Part shown: positions 39,361 through 51,070 of the stretch, in pieces
How positions within the stretch are numbered: the first letter of the stretch is position 1
Layout: each line of letters starts with the position of its first letter
Source: Epiperipatus broadwayi
Taxonomy: Eukaryota > Onychophora > Udeonychophora > Euonychophora > Peripatidae
Direction of reading: 5' to 3'
Assembly: GCA_028023455.1 (NCBI GenBank)
Contig: JAQFVV010012531.1
Coordinates: 2,110,001 to 2,174,000, forward strand
DNA length: 64,000 bases
The notes under the pieces: model-generated
The model's input: only the letters and a program-made list of their open reading frames with translations
Told to the model about the DNA's origin: nothing
Databases searched by the model: none
Made by a program: the position numbers and the translations under genes

Positions 39361-39400
39361 TATTTTTTTTTATATATATATATTAAAGAATTTCATGTAA

Positions 39401-40723
39401 ACTTTGAAATATATCATGCCATTTACAACTTTCTTAAGCACTTTATCAATATTATTTATTTAAATCAAAACTAACAGTTTTGACTGTCCTGCAGTCATCA
39501 TCAGAGCTACAATATTCAAATATATAATTATATAATTAATACACATATTCATATACATAATTAAATACATAAAATAAAACACAAATAAAATATACATTTT
39601 AACCTGACCATTATAAATAATCATTTCCCATTTTATTAATTTACTCTTAAATAATTCTATTCACATTTATTTTATATCACTTTATTTATTAATTTTTTTA
39701 AATATTCTTTATTATAAAACTTTTTAACATTTATTGTACTATTTAATACATATTATTGTCATTTTATTTATATTCTAAATTAACTTCTAACCTTTTCTTA
39801 TTTTTATTAAATATTTTATAATTATCAATTAACTTTTCCCACATTACAAATTATTTTTTTTACATTACAAATCCTATTTCTAAAAACCCAACTGACAAAA
39901 TTTTCAAAATTTGTACACTTGTTTAACACCTTCCTCTATCATCATTTTTTTCAACTTTATTTCAAATTCAAACTATTATTAATATTTGTGTATAACATTG
40001 TTGTCTTTAACCCAAAATTCCTATAAGATTTGGTTTTATATTCTTAATCATTATAAAACCAAATCTTAATAGGAATTTTGGGTTAAAGACAACAATTTTA
40101 TATGCAAATATTAATAATAATTTGAAAATGGTTAAAAGAATAAAGTTGAAGAAAATGATGATAGAGGAAGGTGTTAAACAAGTGTACAAATTTTGAAAAT
40201 TTTGTCAGTTGGGTTTTTAGAAATAGGATTGTAAAGAGGTAGGTAATTTTTGTAATGTAAAAAAGTAATTTGTAATGTGGGAAAAGTTAATTGATAATTA
40301 TAAAATATTTAATAAAAATAAGAAAAGGTTAGAAGTTGATTTATAATATAAATAAAATGACAATAATATGTATTAAATAGTAGAATAAATGTTAAAAAGT
40401 TTTATAATAAAGAATATTTAAAAAAATAAATAAAATAAAGTTTATATAAAATAAATGTGAATAGAATTATTTAAGAGTAAAGTAATAAAATGGGAAATGA
40501 TTATCTATAATGGTCAGGTTAAAATGTATATTTTATTTTTGTTTTATTTTACGTACTTAATTATGTATATGAATATGTGCATAAGTATATTAATTATATA
40601 ATTGTATATTTGAATATTGTAGCTCTGGTGATGACTACAGGACAGGGGAAACTGTTAGTTTTGATATAAATAAATAGTATTGATAAACTATTTAACAAAG
40701 TTGTAAATGGTATATGTTAAAGT
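39401..40723. repeat. Giant palindrome (arms about 640-670 bp, 10-bp loop)
   Basis: The left arm 39401-40040 and right arm 40051-40723 are near-complete reverse complements. The centre is AAGATTTGGTTTTATA, loop TTCTTAATCA, TTATAAAACCAAATCTTA. The outer ends are ACTTTGAAATATATCATGCC and its mirror ...TATATGTTAAAGT. Each arm carries, near its outer end, a hammerhead-like segment (see findings). No ORF with domains lies in the arms. This may be a foldback or inverted dimer of a non-autonomous element with Penelope-like ends. Divergence between the arms is low but visible. Confidence 0.9.
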
Positions 40724-41027
40724 AGAAATCAATACATAGGAAAAGCAATGGAAGTTTTTTCTGTGAAGTAATCTAAATAAAATTTTAGCTACAGTGTAAC
40801 TAGGCAACAAACAAATAAAATTTTGCAATACATGCTGAAACCACGCCTTTTAATACAATAATAATAATAATAATAATTGTCTAACACATTAAAAACGATT
40901 GTTGCAATATTTATATATATGTTAATTTAAATATTTTTTATGGATTTACAGATGCAAATGGTAAAATATAATGAGATTTTTTCCACATAAGGCAAACAAA
41001 CAATTTTAGCTGAAACCACACTATTTT

Positions 41028-41163
41028 GTAGTAGTAGTAGTAATAGTGATGGTGGCGGCAATAATAATAATAATAATAACATCAACAAAAACTACAACAC
41101 AACAACAACAACAATAATAATAATCATCATTATCATTGTCATTATCATTATTATTATTATTTT
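41028..41163 (+). repeat. Trinucleotide microsatellite cluster
   Basis: Consecutive AGT, AAT, AAC and TTA/TCA triplet runs (TAGTAGTAGTAATAG, AATAATAATAATAATAAT, CAACAACAACAACAATAAT, ATTATTATTATT). A shorter (AAT)n lies at 40857-40876. Confidence 0.85.
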
Positions 41164-43129
41164 CTGAATCAAAAGTGAAAATATTTTTCATCTAATATTC
41201 TAGATGATAGAAAGATTGTAAGTCAAACCTTAAATACTTTATATGTGTGAACATTTGAAGTATTGCAACTTCTTTGAATTTTCACAAGCAACCAATCATT
41301 TTCCACAAAATTGTATATATAAATATATTAATTTAACTATTTCATGAACTTATAGATGTAAACATTGTAATATAATGAGAATTTTTTCATGCAACAATTT
41401 TTGATAGTTACAGTTATGATGTAACTAGGCAATAATCAATTATAATCAGCAATATATTCTGAAATCACATGACATAATAATATCAAGATATTTGTTTGAC
41501 CACCTTGAGCCAAAGGTGGAACTATTTTTAGCTTAATACTTTAACTGATATAAGAGGTAAAAGTCAGACTAACAACTCTTTTATTTATTATAGTACTGAA
41601 CTAAAGGTAGTTCTATTCTTAGTTTGAAATAGGTCACACAATTATATATTGAAAGTTTTTATTATTAAAAAAAAAGAGGAGTTTGAAAAAGATTTTATAG
41701 TAATTCTAGAAAGAGCAAGATAATTTTTTTATTCCAGTCAAAATAATGGATCAAATTGTTGCAAGTTTTTGAAAATAAGCATTCAGTGATAAAAATTTAC
41801 ATACAGATGTTATTGGCTAATGTTTTGATGAAATCTAACTCATTTTCCTCATTATAAGAGCTTTGTTGGGATAATTTCAATATTATCAGTAAGAATGCAT
41901 GTGTTTTATAAATTTTTGTTGTTTGCTGTTTTGTGTTTTTTTTTTTCCGTTATCAACATTTCGACCAATCACAAACAAGAATATTTATTTGCCAAAGAGA
42001 TTTGTAAAGTGTTAATGATTATTATTATTTTTTTGTCTATTTAATAAAGTTATTGCTATTGTCTGGAGTTAAGAAAAAGAGATTTAGAAGAAATATCAGT
42101 AATCCATGTATTCCTGATACTTTATTTACCTTTTTTATGTAAAAAACATTATTCACATCATTAATACATAATGTCTTTATTTTGCTTATGAGGTAAATGA
42201 TCTTAGTTGGACAACTCTCATTAGTCAACTTAGTGAACCTACTAGCTTTTATCTTTGGGATAAGGACCAAAAAATAATTGTCTTTTTTTTTAGATATCTG
42301 ATGTTAATTGAAATATCATTTTTTAAAAAACAACAACAACAAATAAACAGATGAATGTGTGTGCAAAAATTATCATTTCTCTTTTATATTTATAATCATG
42401 AGCAGAATAGAAAATTGTAATGTTGTCAACGATGATAGTCATTGATGATAGACAGCCAAGGTGTACTAAGAATCACTGGAATTGGATCTAGGCTACCATT
42501 CAATGATGATCTTTTATTTTGCTGAATTGATTTTAGATTACTTTCAAATGAAGAAAAAATGCATGAATTGGAAGAACTATGTAATATTAAATGCAACACT
42601 GTCAATTTATAAAATTAGAAAAAAATGTCAAGAGGCAATTGATTTGAAAAGTGAACATGTATTTTACAAATGCAGTAGGATTGATCATAAAATGGAGAAA
42701 CAACATTATGAATATTGATGGTATATAGAAGGGCAAGTTTAGTAACTCAATTTAATGGAAGATATGAAATAAAAAAAGCAAAGATAGAGCAATATTTAAA
42801 AAACTTAACCTCTATTGGATTTTATACAACAACTTAAAAAAAAAAAAAGTCAAACAATTCTCACGCAATCTAAGCTCACACCCTCCCAATGACAGTAGAC
42901 CTTGGCTTCTCCTGCCATACATTCCCACACTAACAAAAATGTTTAATAAAATCTTTTTCCCAATATTTTGATTAAGTTTCTGAACCCCCCCCCACCTCTC
43001 AGCCAATAGACTAATTAATAATTCTAAGGATAGACTCAAAATCTGAACTGACCCCTAACAATATAGGATTAAATGCCCCAAACTGGATGCAAAGCAACAT
43101 ACTATGGAGAATCTTAGGCATTCTTATCC

Positions 43130-43420
43130 ACTCCCATTTCACAACATCAATACTCATATAAAAGAGCATCTAACAAGCCAGAATATAGCTCTATCTTCCT
43201 TGAACATCAGAAAGCAATAGGACATATGTTTGAACTTATATTGAATAGCAACAGGGCATATATTTCAACCTACATTGACTGCAATAGAATATATAGAAGG
43301 AAATTATGCAAAATGTAAAATTAGGGAAGCGTGGTATATAGCTAACAATACCAATGCTATAAACAACAAAGAATCATACTTCGCCTCCAAAAAATGGTCA
43401 ATCTAATCTATACTTACATA
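43130..43420 (+). pseudogene. Decayed Penelope-like element, C-terminal fragment
   Basis: Frames on the + strand read KEHLTSQNIALSSLN, then EHQKAIGHMFELILN (another frame), then IREAWYIANNTNAINNKES. The stretch with IREA(W)YI followed by N is the C-terminal signature of Penelope-like elements next to the GIY-YIG domain; compare IRESIEILKRPTGLN in the element at 51.3 kb. Stops and frameshifts are present, and no RT motifs were seen upstream. Confidence 0.5.
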
Positions 43421-43842
43421 AATTTGAATACCATCCGCCTATATATATATATTCCATCATTTTCCTATTCTGCTATGAATATGAGACACAATATGCCCTC
43501 GAAAGTGCTAAGCCATCGTATTTTTATTCTGCTCAGAGTCTCTATTATTGCATGCCAGTGCACTTATCATATATTATAACTCCTGTTTGTACATCAATAT
43601 ATGTTTTTATTTTGATGAAATAGAGAGTTTTTATATACATTTAAAAAATATTTTAATTAGACCAAACAACAATGTAAATGTATTATGGAATATTTTATTG
43701 CTGAATTAGAGAATGCTGAAAGTAAATTTGATTATAGTTTCATATTCCATAATTCAAAGTCACCCCTCTTATTACATTTCTTAAAAGTGGTCAGACATGG
43801 TTTGTTACTGGATATTATTACAAATAGACATTGTCTCAATAG

Positions 43843-43945
43843 TTTTTTTTTTTTTTTTACATTACTCAGCTGAGAATTGACTCTGGGACATTTAGCCCCA
43901 AGTTTCCCACTTGACCACTGAGGTAAACCACCACAGGACAATAAG
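43843..43945 (-). mobile_element. tRNA-derived SINE (family B) with long A tail
   Basis: On the - strand: GGTTTACCTCAGTGGTCAAG (box A), AGAGTCAATTCTCAG (decayed box B), CAGCTGAGTAATGT and a tail of 16 A. Head-proximal wording and tail motif are shared with 33.26-33.34 kb. The poly-A tail indicates retroposition. The open frames on both strands here are shadows. Confidence 0.7.
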
Positions 43946-43972
43946 CAACGTATTGTATGATAATCAAGTCAA

Positions 43973-44060
43973 GCGTTGATGGCCTTGTGGTTAGCATAGC
44001 TGCCTTCCAAGCAATTGGCCCGGGTTCGCTTCCCGGTCAACGCTTTGACATATGGAAAAA
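43973..44060 (+). mobile_element. tRNA-Gly(UCC)-like SINE
   Basis: 43973-44043 folds as a tRNA with a perfect 7-bp acceptor stem (GCGTTGA/TCAACGC), perfect T arm (CCGGGTTCGCTTCCCGG), and anticodon loop CTTCCAA. This closely follows known tRNA-Gly(UCC). But the D stem is disrupted (GGCCTTGTGG instead of GGTATAGTGG) and the anticodon stem has a C-A mismatch. The 3' side continues as TTTGACATATGG and a run of A, the same tail as the SINE at 2.6 kb. A SINE is therefore more likely than a functional tRNA gene. No TSD was found. Confidence 0.75.
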
Positions 44061-44869
44061 AAAATTAGGCAATTCATTTTTAGCAACGGCAGCCATAACA
44101 TCTTGATGATCAAGTGTTAATATTTGGCCATAGTACCACCATCTATATTTGAGTTAAGAGCTTTAAGGTTAAAAATGTTTATTAGAAAAGTGATCGCAAT
44201 ACTTTATTTAAAAACTCAGCAATATAAGATTTTTTTTAAAAAAATCACATTGCAATAATATTCTTAGAGTAAACTTCATTTACTGAAAAATATAAAATGG
44301 CAACTTTATTTTAATTACGTTATTGTTTTTTGGTTTTTTTTTTTAAATTTAATTATTCTAAAATTGAGTTAATACTTTGTCAATAATAATACAAAAAAAA
44401 AAAAAAACATTTTAATAATATTGGATTAGTTTCTCTAATTAAGAAGCGATTATAAAGAGAGAAAAAAAGTAGGTGAAATTCTTTTAAAAATAAATTGTGA
44501 TAAAAAAGAATTTTTTAAATTAAAAAAAAAAAGAAGGAAATAATGACCTTTGCTGACTTAAATAGACTGTTCAAAATAGTCAGAAAATATCAGGAGCTCA
44601 GATGTCATTGTTTTTATACAAAAACTCTTCTTATGGTCTAACAGGGCAATATATAAGTGACAGAATATTTTACAGACACACATTAGATGTCGCTATGAGT
44701 CGAAACTTTTCTGTGGCATGTCTCTCAATTAATAAATGTCAGACATGTAGAATAGTTTGGAAGTGAGTACAGTATTTTAAACCTTTCAAAGTGACGCGCT
44801 TTGTATTGATGACCAGAAGTGAGTGAGATTTTTTTAAAAAAATAGAATGCAAAATAAAATTAGTTAGAT

Positions 44870-45530
44870 TAGATATGTATTGGGTGGTGAATTACGGACA
44901 GCAAACGAGGCTATTCAAGTGAACATAGAATTGATTTCTTTTTCAATGAGGGAAAATAAATTTAAAATGTTTGGAAGAATTCACAAAACATGAATGAAAT
45001 TAGATTAATAAAAAATAGTGTGATTTGGAGAAGATAACAAACACATTACGCAAGAAAGCTTTTACGTTATATAAACTTAAGAATTCAATAGTCAATTTAT
45101 TTCCACATATTGATATAAGAAATGGAATAAATGCGTACAGAATGAATTTCAGGTATATGAATGCGAGGGGATGGAAAATGCAGATAGATAATTTGGTTAA
45201 AAAACAAGTAAATTTATGAAAAACAAACAGGCATAAAAAGAAATATAGTTTAGAATTATATAAAATAAGAAGGGATATATGAGAACACTAGGGGTGCACC
45301 TATTTTTATTTGGCACAAATTTAGGAGATTTGGATACAAGGAAAACAAAGCAAAAATGGAATAAAGATTTGAGCTGTAAATATAACTTAGATGGAGATAG
45401 GGAAAAAAAATTGAGTATTTATTTTTGATATATAGGATGTTTAAAGAGGATCGGAATAAATTATATGGAAACTTGGATAAATTTAATGGTAAAAAAAGGA
45501 AATGAAAGAAGTAGAAATTTTATGATTTCT
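44870..45530 (+). pseudogene. Diverged CR1-like ORF2 C-terminal fragment
   Basis: The + strand reads LGGELRTANEAIQVN and FSMRENKFKMFGRI. These parallel LDTEVWTAKEAIQGK and FYMRGAKSKLKMFGRL in the element at 17.9-22.8 kb. Later stretches are charged and partly open, but the CCHC knuckle was not found. This is a third, much older lineage of the same element type. Confidence 0.55.
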
Positions 45531-45988
45531 TATTTAAGTTTTTTGTCTTTACGCCATATTGAATTTAGAGAATTGGATTGAGATACAATGTGTACACTTT
45601 TAAGTTTGAATATATACAATGTAAAGCATTATATATTGACAGAAACAGAAAATGCAAAGAAATGTAATAAATCTGAGAAAATATAGTCATTACCTTAAAA
45701 AAAATTAAAAAACAAGATTTTGACACTTAAAAAATTCACTAGTTCTAAATTTTGATAGTTAAATTTTAAAGTCACATTTTTATAGGCAGGTTTATTAGAT
45801 TCCTCTTCAAATTCTAAAAGAAATGATATATTGCAGTGTTCAAGGCCAAGCAAGGTATATACATATGTATGTTGTACAATAAATGTATAATGAAAATGTA
45901 GAATAAAAATAATAACTTTGTACAATAATTATGAATAATGATCATGTGTAAACAATTATATAAATAACTGTAACCATAAAATGTAGCA

Positions 45989-46412
45989 ATGTAACGATCA
46001 TTAATTAGCAATGTTGTTAGGTCATACAGTTGCACAGCTGATCTTATAAAGTCAGAAAACTATATAAAATGCTGTATATGGTGAGGAATGTAAAAAAGAC
46101 TATGTGTATGTGAAAACCCCATATATAGTAAGGTATGTAAGGATTCCAGAAGTCTTGAGAGGTATATAAATCCTAAGAGTCTGGTTTAAGGTGCTGGTAT
46201 TAATGTAAATCAGAGACTCCTGCCTCTGTAAGTCCAAAAGCGGGACTAGGGTTATTATGTGCAGATCACCATGACCTTTTATTATTTTAATTTGCCTTAA
46301 ATAGGCTATGTATATATGTAAAAAATAATTGTATGTATTTACATTAAACTATTAGCTTATCATCTCAATTTTGCCTTTGTCAATTATTTATTTGCTGGTC
46401 ATAGGGCACAGC
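45989..46412 (+). mobile_element. Possible solo or partial LTR
   Basis: A less AT-rich stretch contains GGTATATAAATCCTAAGAG (TATA box, about 46165), CAGAGACTCCTGCCTCTGTA just downstream, and ATTAAA (46344). It ends before ATTGGCACAGTCATTACAGG. That last wording resembles the tRNA-Ser-type primer-binding site (TGGCGCAGTCGG) after the LTR of some Gypsy elements. An imperfect 53-bp duplication follows at 46408. No gag/pol seen. LTR ends are estimates. Confidence 0.4.
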
Positions 46413-47065
46413 AAATTGGCACAGTCATTACAGGAATTGAATCTGAAGTAATTGCCTGAACAGCAAACTGACATAGTCATAATTGGATTTGATGACTTAG
46501 CTGTGATAATTCTTCATTCTAATATATTACTCCTTTGGTGTACTAGCACATTTCAGTTTTATCAGCAGTGTCAACAGTCTTCAAGACTTCCAGGCCTCTG
46601 TTAGAAATATTCTTCTCAATAAATAACATTTAACAATTAAGTCAAGTGTTGTGCAAAGAAAACTGTAATAAATTACAATTTATCAAAAAATAAAATAATA
46701 GCAATAAAAATATGTAATATAAAAGAGCAAAGAGAAAAAGTAACAGGATGAAAGACTAAAAACTTTTTTAATGTTGTATGTATATTACATTTCTACGCAT
46801 GATGATAACTAAATAAGATTTTTTTTTCAATTTAGTGCAATATAAAATAGTGAGAATAGTAATAATACTGATGATCTTTATTATCTGTCCTACCCTTTCA
46901 TCTTGTAAAAATGCCTGTAGCTTACTAGATAAATGACTTTATTTTAGGAAAATTAGGATCAGTTGTTATAATAAAATAAATATGATTATAAGCATAACGT
47001 ATAAAAAATTATAGTATTTATATAAAAAAGAAGGAAAAATAGAATCAGGGTACTTTATTAGTATA

Positions 47066-47304
47066 GCTGTGGTAATATGTATTAGGCCTACTACTGCCTG
47101 TTCGCATTTCTATCAATTCGCTGATAACTTTGTAATCATATGATATTACCAAAATGGCCACGGCACACCTTTTTTTCTTTGTAGGCACAAAACCAAAAAA
47201 AAAAAGAAGATGAGTATATGGTATTTTGTCAAGATATACAAAGTTATCGGGAGATTAATAGGAATGCGAACAGGCAGTAGTAGGTCTAATACATGTCACC
47301 GCAC
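47066..47304. mobile_element. MITE with about 75-bp inverted ends
   Basis: GGTAATATGTATTAGGCCTA...CTACTGCCTGTTCGCATTTC...GATAACTTTGTA on the left is mirrored by TACAAAGTTATC...GAATGCGAACAGGCAGTAGT...CTAATACATGTCACC on the right. The roughly 85-bp centre has a poly-A run and no ORF. Superfamily not determined. Confidence 0.85.
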
Positions 47305-47789
47305 CTACAGTAATAAAAAAAACAATGCAAAAAGCATAATAAATAGATATTATTTTGAGTAACAAATGTATTTAAATATATATAATCGTTGAACAACTTT
47401 TTAGAACGAAATACAAAAAAATATTGGGGCTTTCGAATGAAATGCATTCAAATATGTGTACGATTTTGATAATGCATCCAATCAACCAAAAATTAATAAA
47501 ATGTACCAAATAAAACATAAATAAATATGAATTGTATTTGTGAATTTAAAATAATTGATTAAATATATTTGTACGATACTTAGTTACCGCATAATATGGT
47601 GACCTGCAATAAAATAAAATTTCCTCCTAAATTGCTTGCCATGATTTACCTTTCACTGGGTTTTTTTTGTGTCATTTCTTTTTGTCCATTTTTTGTAACA
47701 AAAAAAATTTACCCCCCCCCCCCAAAGTAAATGACACATTAAAAATAAAGACACTTTTATTTATTTATATTTTACTAATCCTGGCAGAA

Positions 47790-48640
47790 ACATTTCTTTC
47801 ATATCATTCAATATTGCCTTGAACAAGTCGTCATTTTTGTGCATTCTTCACATGAATTCCTTTAAGTAGGAGTCCAGGTGCTGTCTTAATATCCCTCTTT
47901 GATGTTTATTTCACCATTTGGCTGATCCCCATAGTCTCACAATATTTTGTGTGTGCACTCCTGTCTCTGGATTGATGAAATTATATGAATGGTTTACCTG
48001 AAAGTGTTTGTAACTGGCTTCACATAATTCATCGGATTTGTAGGTCTTCCAGAAACCTGAGTATATCGTTGAGCCTTCTTCAACATGACGTTTTATGGAT
48101 TCCATGAGAGTCATCGCTTTTCTGTCTTCAACTTTAACAATAAAGCATTGGTTTGTTTCTCTACAAGATGCCACTGAACATCCATTGTTCTGGTAGTATT
48201 CAGCCTGCTTGATTTTTTCTTCTTGAAAGTAGGCTTTGGTCAACTTCCATGATTTTATTAACACCTCCGATTTTTGGATTTTCCTGTTTCAACATAGCGT
48301 CAGTACAGATTTTTTGCATATAGTTGTTCCAGTCAATGGGACTGTTTTATTAGATAATTCCAGCTCATGTTATCCCCATTCTATAGAAGATAATTACTGG
48401 CGCCAATTGTAGATAAATCTAATAATTGTCAGTATAGGAATTTTTGACCATTTCAACTAGGTATTCTTGCGAATTCCAACTTTATTATTGCAGCCTTTTC
48501 TGTTACAATGCCATTGCTTGTCTGAACTATGCAGGTATAGCTTCATGCTATGTCCATTCAGGTACATTTTTGCTGCTGGTAGGATGCCTTGTTATTGTAG
48601 GTACATGACTGTATCTATTTCTGTATTTGATAGCTTTCAA
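47790..48640 (-). pseudogene. Merlin superfamily transposase (broken)
   Basis: Read across frames from the N side: a decayed zinc ribbon (HSMKLYLHSSDKQWHCNRKG, CNNKVGIRKNT), then DWNNYMQKICTDAML, then MEVDQSLLSRR (first catalytic Asp). The last open part is the 117-codon frame at 47911-48264, with CRETNQCFIVKVEDR, GSTIYSGFWKTY, HSYNFINPETGVHTQNI and RLWGSAKW. The pattern matches Merlin/IS1016-like DDE transposases. The second catalytic Asp, expected as SDCW, is Gly here (SGFW). At least one frameshift (about 48215) and stops are present, so no active enzyme can be made. TIRs were not recognised. Confidence 0.8.
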
Positions 48641-50900
48641 ATATCATTTTGGACTATAATACACAATGAAAAAATCAATCAAAAGGTGCAATGGAAAAAA
48701 GTACATTATAAAGAAAATATTTAATAAGCTTCTTTGTTAAATGTAATTTTAATGTGACATAGACTAACATCTATCTTTATTAAAAGTCTTTTAATCTACT
48801 ACTATTCTTGTTTTAACTTTTCTATATCACTACTTTCATCATTCCAATTACTATCTTGCTAAACTATTTACTGTTAATCTTTTATTCATTCAACCACATG
48901 GGTTTTAAGTAGCTTTATTTCTGTCAATGCTATTTAATATTTGTTAAGATCATTTTTTACTATTAATAGTACTGCTGTATCATAGTGAATCTCTGCATTT
49001 AATCCTTTCTCCCTTGCTAACTTTATCAAGACAGTCCTCATTTAACAGTTTATCTAAATAAATATTAAACAGTTTAATGTATCCTTTATTTTATAATTGA
49101 TTCTTCTGTAAGTTTATATAATTTTACAAATATTATACATGCACATTTTTTAATAGCAATCTTCCAGTTTTTTAAATATCAATGAAATGCATATTAACCC
49201 CCCTTATATATATATCGGTCAACAATAGTCTTCGTTGTTATCTACAATTCCATCTTTAAATTATTTATCTTCTAAAACCAAATAGCTTCTCAATGAATAT
49301 ACCTATATCCGAAACACAAAAATCCAGAGATAATATCTGTTGATCATTTGAAGAATGATTTAGCCTCTACTACTAAAAAATGAAATGTTATATATTTATC
49401 ATTACTAAATCTTATGATTTAAAAAACTAAGAATAATAACTCATTAAAATTTCTCCCTCTCCTCCACAATCACTGAAAACTACATTATATCATAACCATA
49501 TTTATTCTCACAAGCAACATATTGTCAGTCATTTGATCAGTTTAAATTAATCTGAAATTTTTTTTATTTTTTTTTTACATAGTTATAGCTAAAGAGATCT
49601 ATTTGCTAATAAGTATAGCATGGATAGCAGGATTGATTATGGCTGACTAAATCTTAAAGGAAAAATCTTAAGCCTATTTTTGAACCTAAGAATTTTCATG
49701 ATCTGTATCTCTTGGAATTAATCAGGAACATATCATGCAAGTTCTACGCTACAAGTTTCATGAGTTGCCTTTATATTTTCTAAATTAGATTATATATAGT
49801 CCCAAGGTGGATAGCCATTCTTTGAATATATTTTTTTATCATCATCATGTATGCATATTCAGTCCAAGTACAGAATATTATATATATCTTATACTTTGTC
49901 TCTTATCAATCTTTTTCTGACTTTCTGCCTTCATTTTCAACATGCTATACTTATTCCCCTTGTTAAAAATAATTTTGTGAATGTTGTGATAAGGGTAAAA
50001 TTTTCTATGCTATGTTTGTAGGAGCAGTAATTCATTATTTTCCACTTTACAATCATTGTTGAATGTAAATAGAGAAGATCATGTGATGTTTTGTTTATAT
50101 GTCATCTGAACCAAAAGGTAGTATTATCTATAGTTAATACAAAACTAAAATCTTTAAAGTGTTTTGCTACTGGTCCAATACCAGACTTGTATAATTATAT
50201 AAGCAAACAGGATTAGGTTCAAAACCTTAGAATGTGTTTAAATTTTAATGTTATTAAATTAATAATATTTTTAATTTTCTGCTATAAATGTAATAGTATA
50301 AAAGAATTAAAAGTATTATTTAAGTTGTAAGTGCATTCACACCTTCAGAAACTATCTAAAAATATGTATTTATCATTATTAAATATTGAAAATTTGTTTA
50401 TCCAAGTTTAAATAGATGATTTTAGTGTAGAATAAATAGAATGAATTGCTGCTCTTAAAAGCATATATCTTTATTGTTTCCAATACTTCATTATATTTTG
50501 TCTTTTTCCAATGTATTAGATAATTCTTTTAGCCTCTTTCTAATATCATATAAAGTCGATCTTTTCCTTTATACACAATCATTATATGATCCTTAATTTT
50601 TGAAGGATATAAGCTTTCAATACTAATAGATTGCATTCTTAAATAAAATGTAACTACTCAGAAATTATGTGGTGGAATTAACAAAATTTAATACTTACAT
50701 GATTAAATGTGATTAAAAACAGATGTTATTGCATTTTTAATCAACTGAATATCAGCATTTTTTATTTGTCCATGTACATAAAGTACAATTTTTAAAAATA
50801 GGAACAACATCATAACATCTATTTTACTTTAATGCTCCATCTATTTTTAATAATTATTATCATCATCATCATCATTTATATGACTGTCATTGTTTTTCAG

Positions 50901-50978
50901 GGTATTTTGCTTATGTATGACATTACAAGCTTAGATTCTTTCAATCATTTGTCTTACTGGCTAAGGAATATTGAGGAG
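50901..50978 (+). CDS. Rab8-like small GTPase, internal exon (RabF4/RabF5)
   Basis: Second visible exon of the Rab gene, 26 codons, phase 0 at both ends. It is preceded by TGTTTTTCAG and followed by GTAAGT. It encodes GILLMYDITSLDSFNHLSYW followed by LRNIEE. In Rab8 the matching stretch is GIMLVYDIT...IRNIEE, so the core beta strand (ILLMYDIT, RabF4) and the RNIEE end (RabF5) are kept. The middle (SLDSFNHLSYW) is more diverged than in ordinary Rab8 orthologues. No stops or frameshifts. The exon joins in frame to both neighbours across introns of about 17.1 kb and 12.4 kb. A divergent Rab8 paralogue fits better than Rab1 or Rab35, because of the upstream TTAYYRGAM and the RNIEE motif. Confidence 0.93.
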
Positions 50979-51070
50979 GTAAGTTAAATAATTTTTAATT
51001 TTATGAAAAATTTATCTTAAATTTTATAGTGAATATATATCTTAATATACCTATATTGGTAATATACATA

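Larger units (their letters stand above)
33818..50900 (+). other. Rab intron, about 17.1 kb
   Basis: Bounded by GTATGT and TTTTTCAG between two in-frame Rab exons. It contains a 22-bp duplication, a second MITE-like copy, a GC-rich island, the C-free tandem duplication, the giant palindrome, trinucleotide repeats near 41.1 kb, a Penelope fragment, two SINEs, a diverged CR1-like fragment, a possible LTR, a MITE and a Merlin pseudogene. Outside these I see only AT-rich sequence; 35.0-38.1 kb and 48.8-50.9 kb hold nothing recognisable. Confidence 0.85.

Noticed and set aside
43973-44043. Functional tRNA-Gly(UCC) gene
   Set aside because: Acceptor and T arms are perfect, but the D stem is disrupted, the anticodon stem has a mismatch, and the 3' side continues into a tail shared with a clear SINE.
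47911-48264. A stand-alone 117-residue host gene
   Set aside because: It is only the best preserved part of a broken Merlin transposase; homologous parts continue upstream in other frames.
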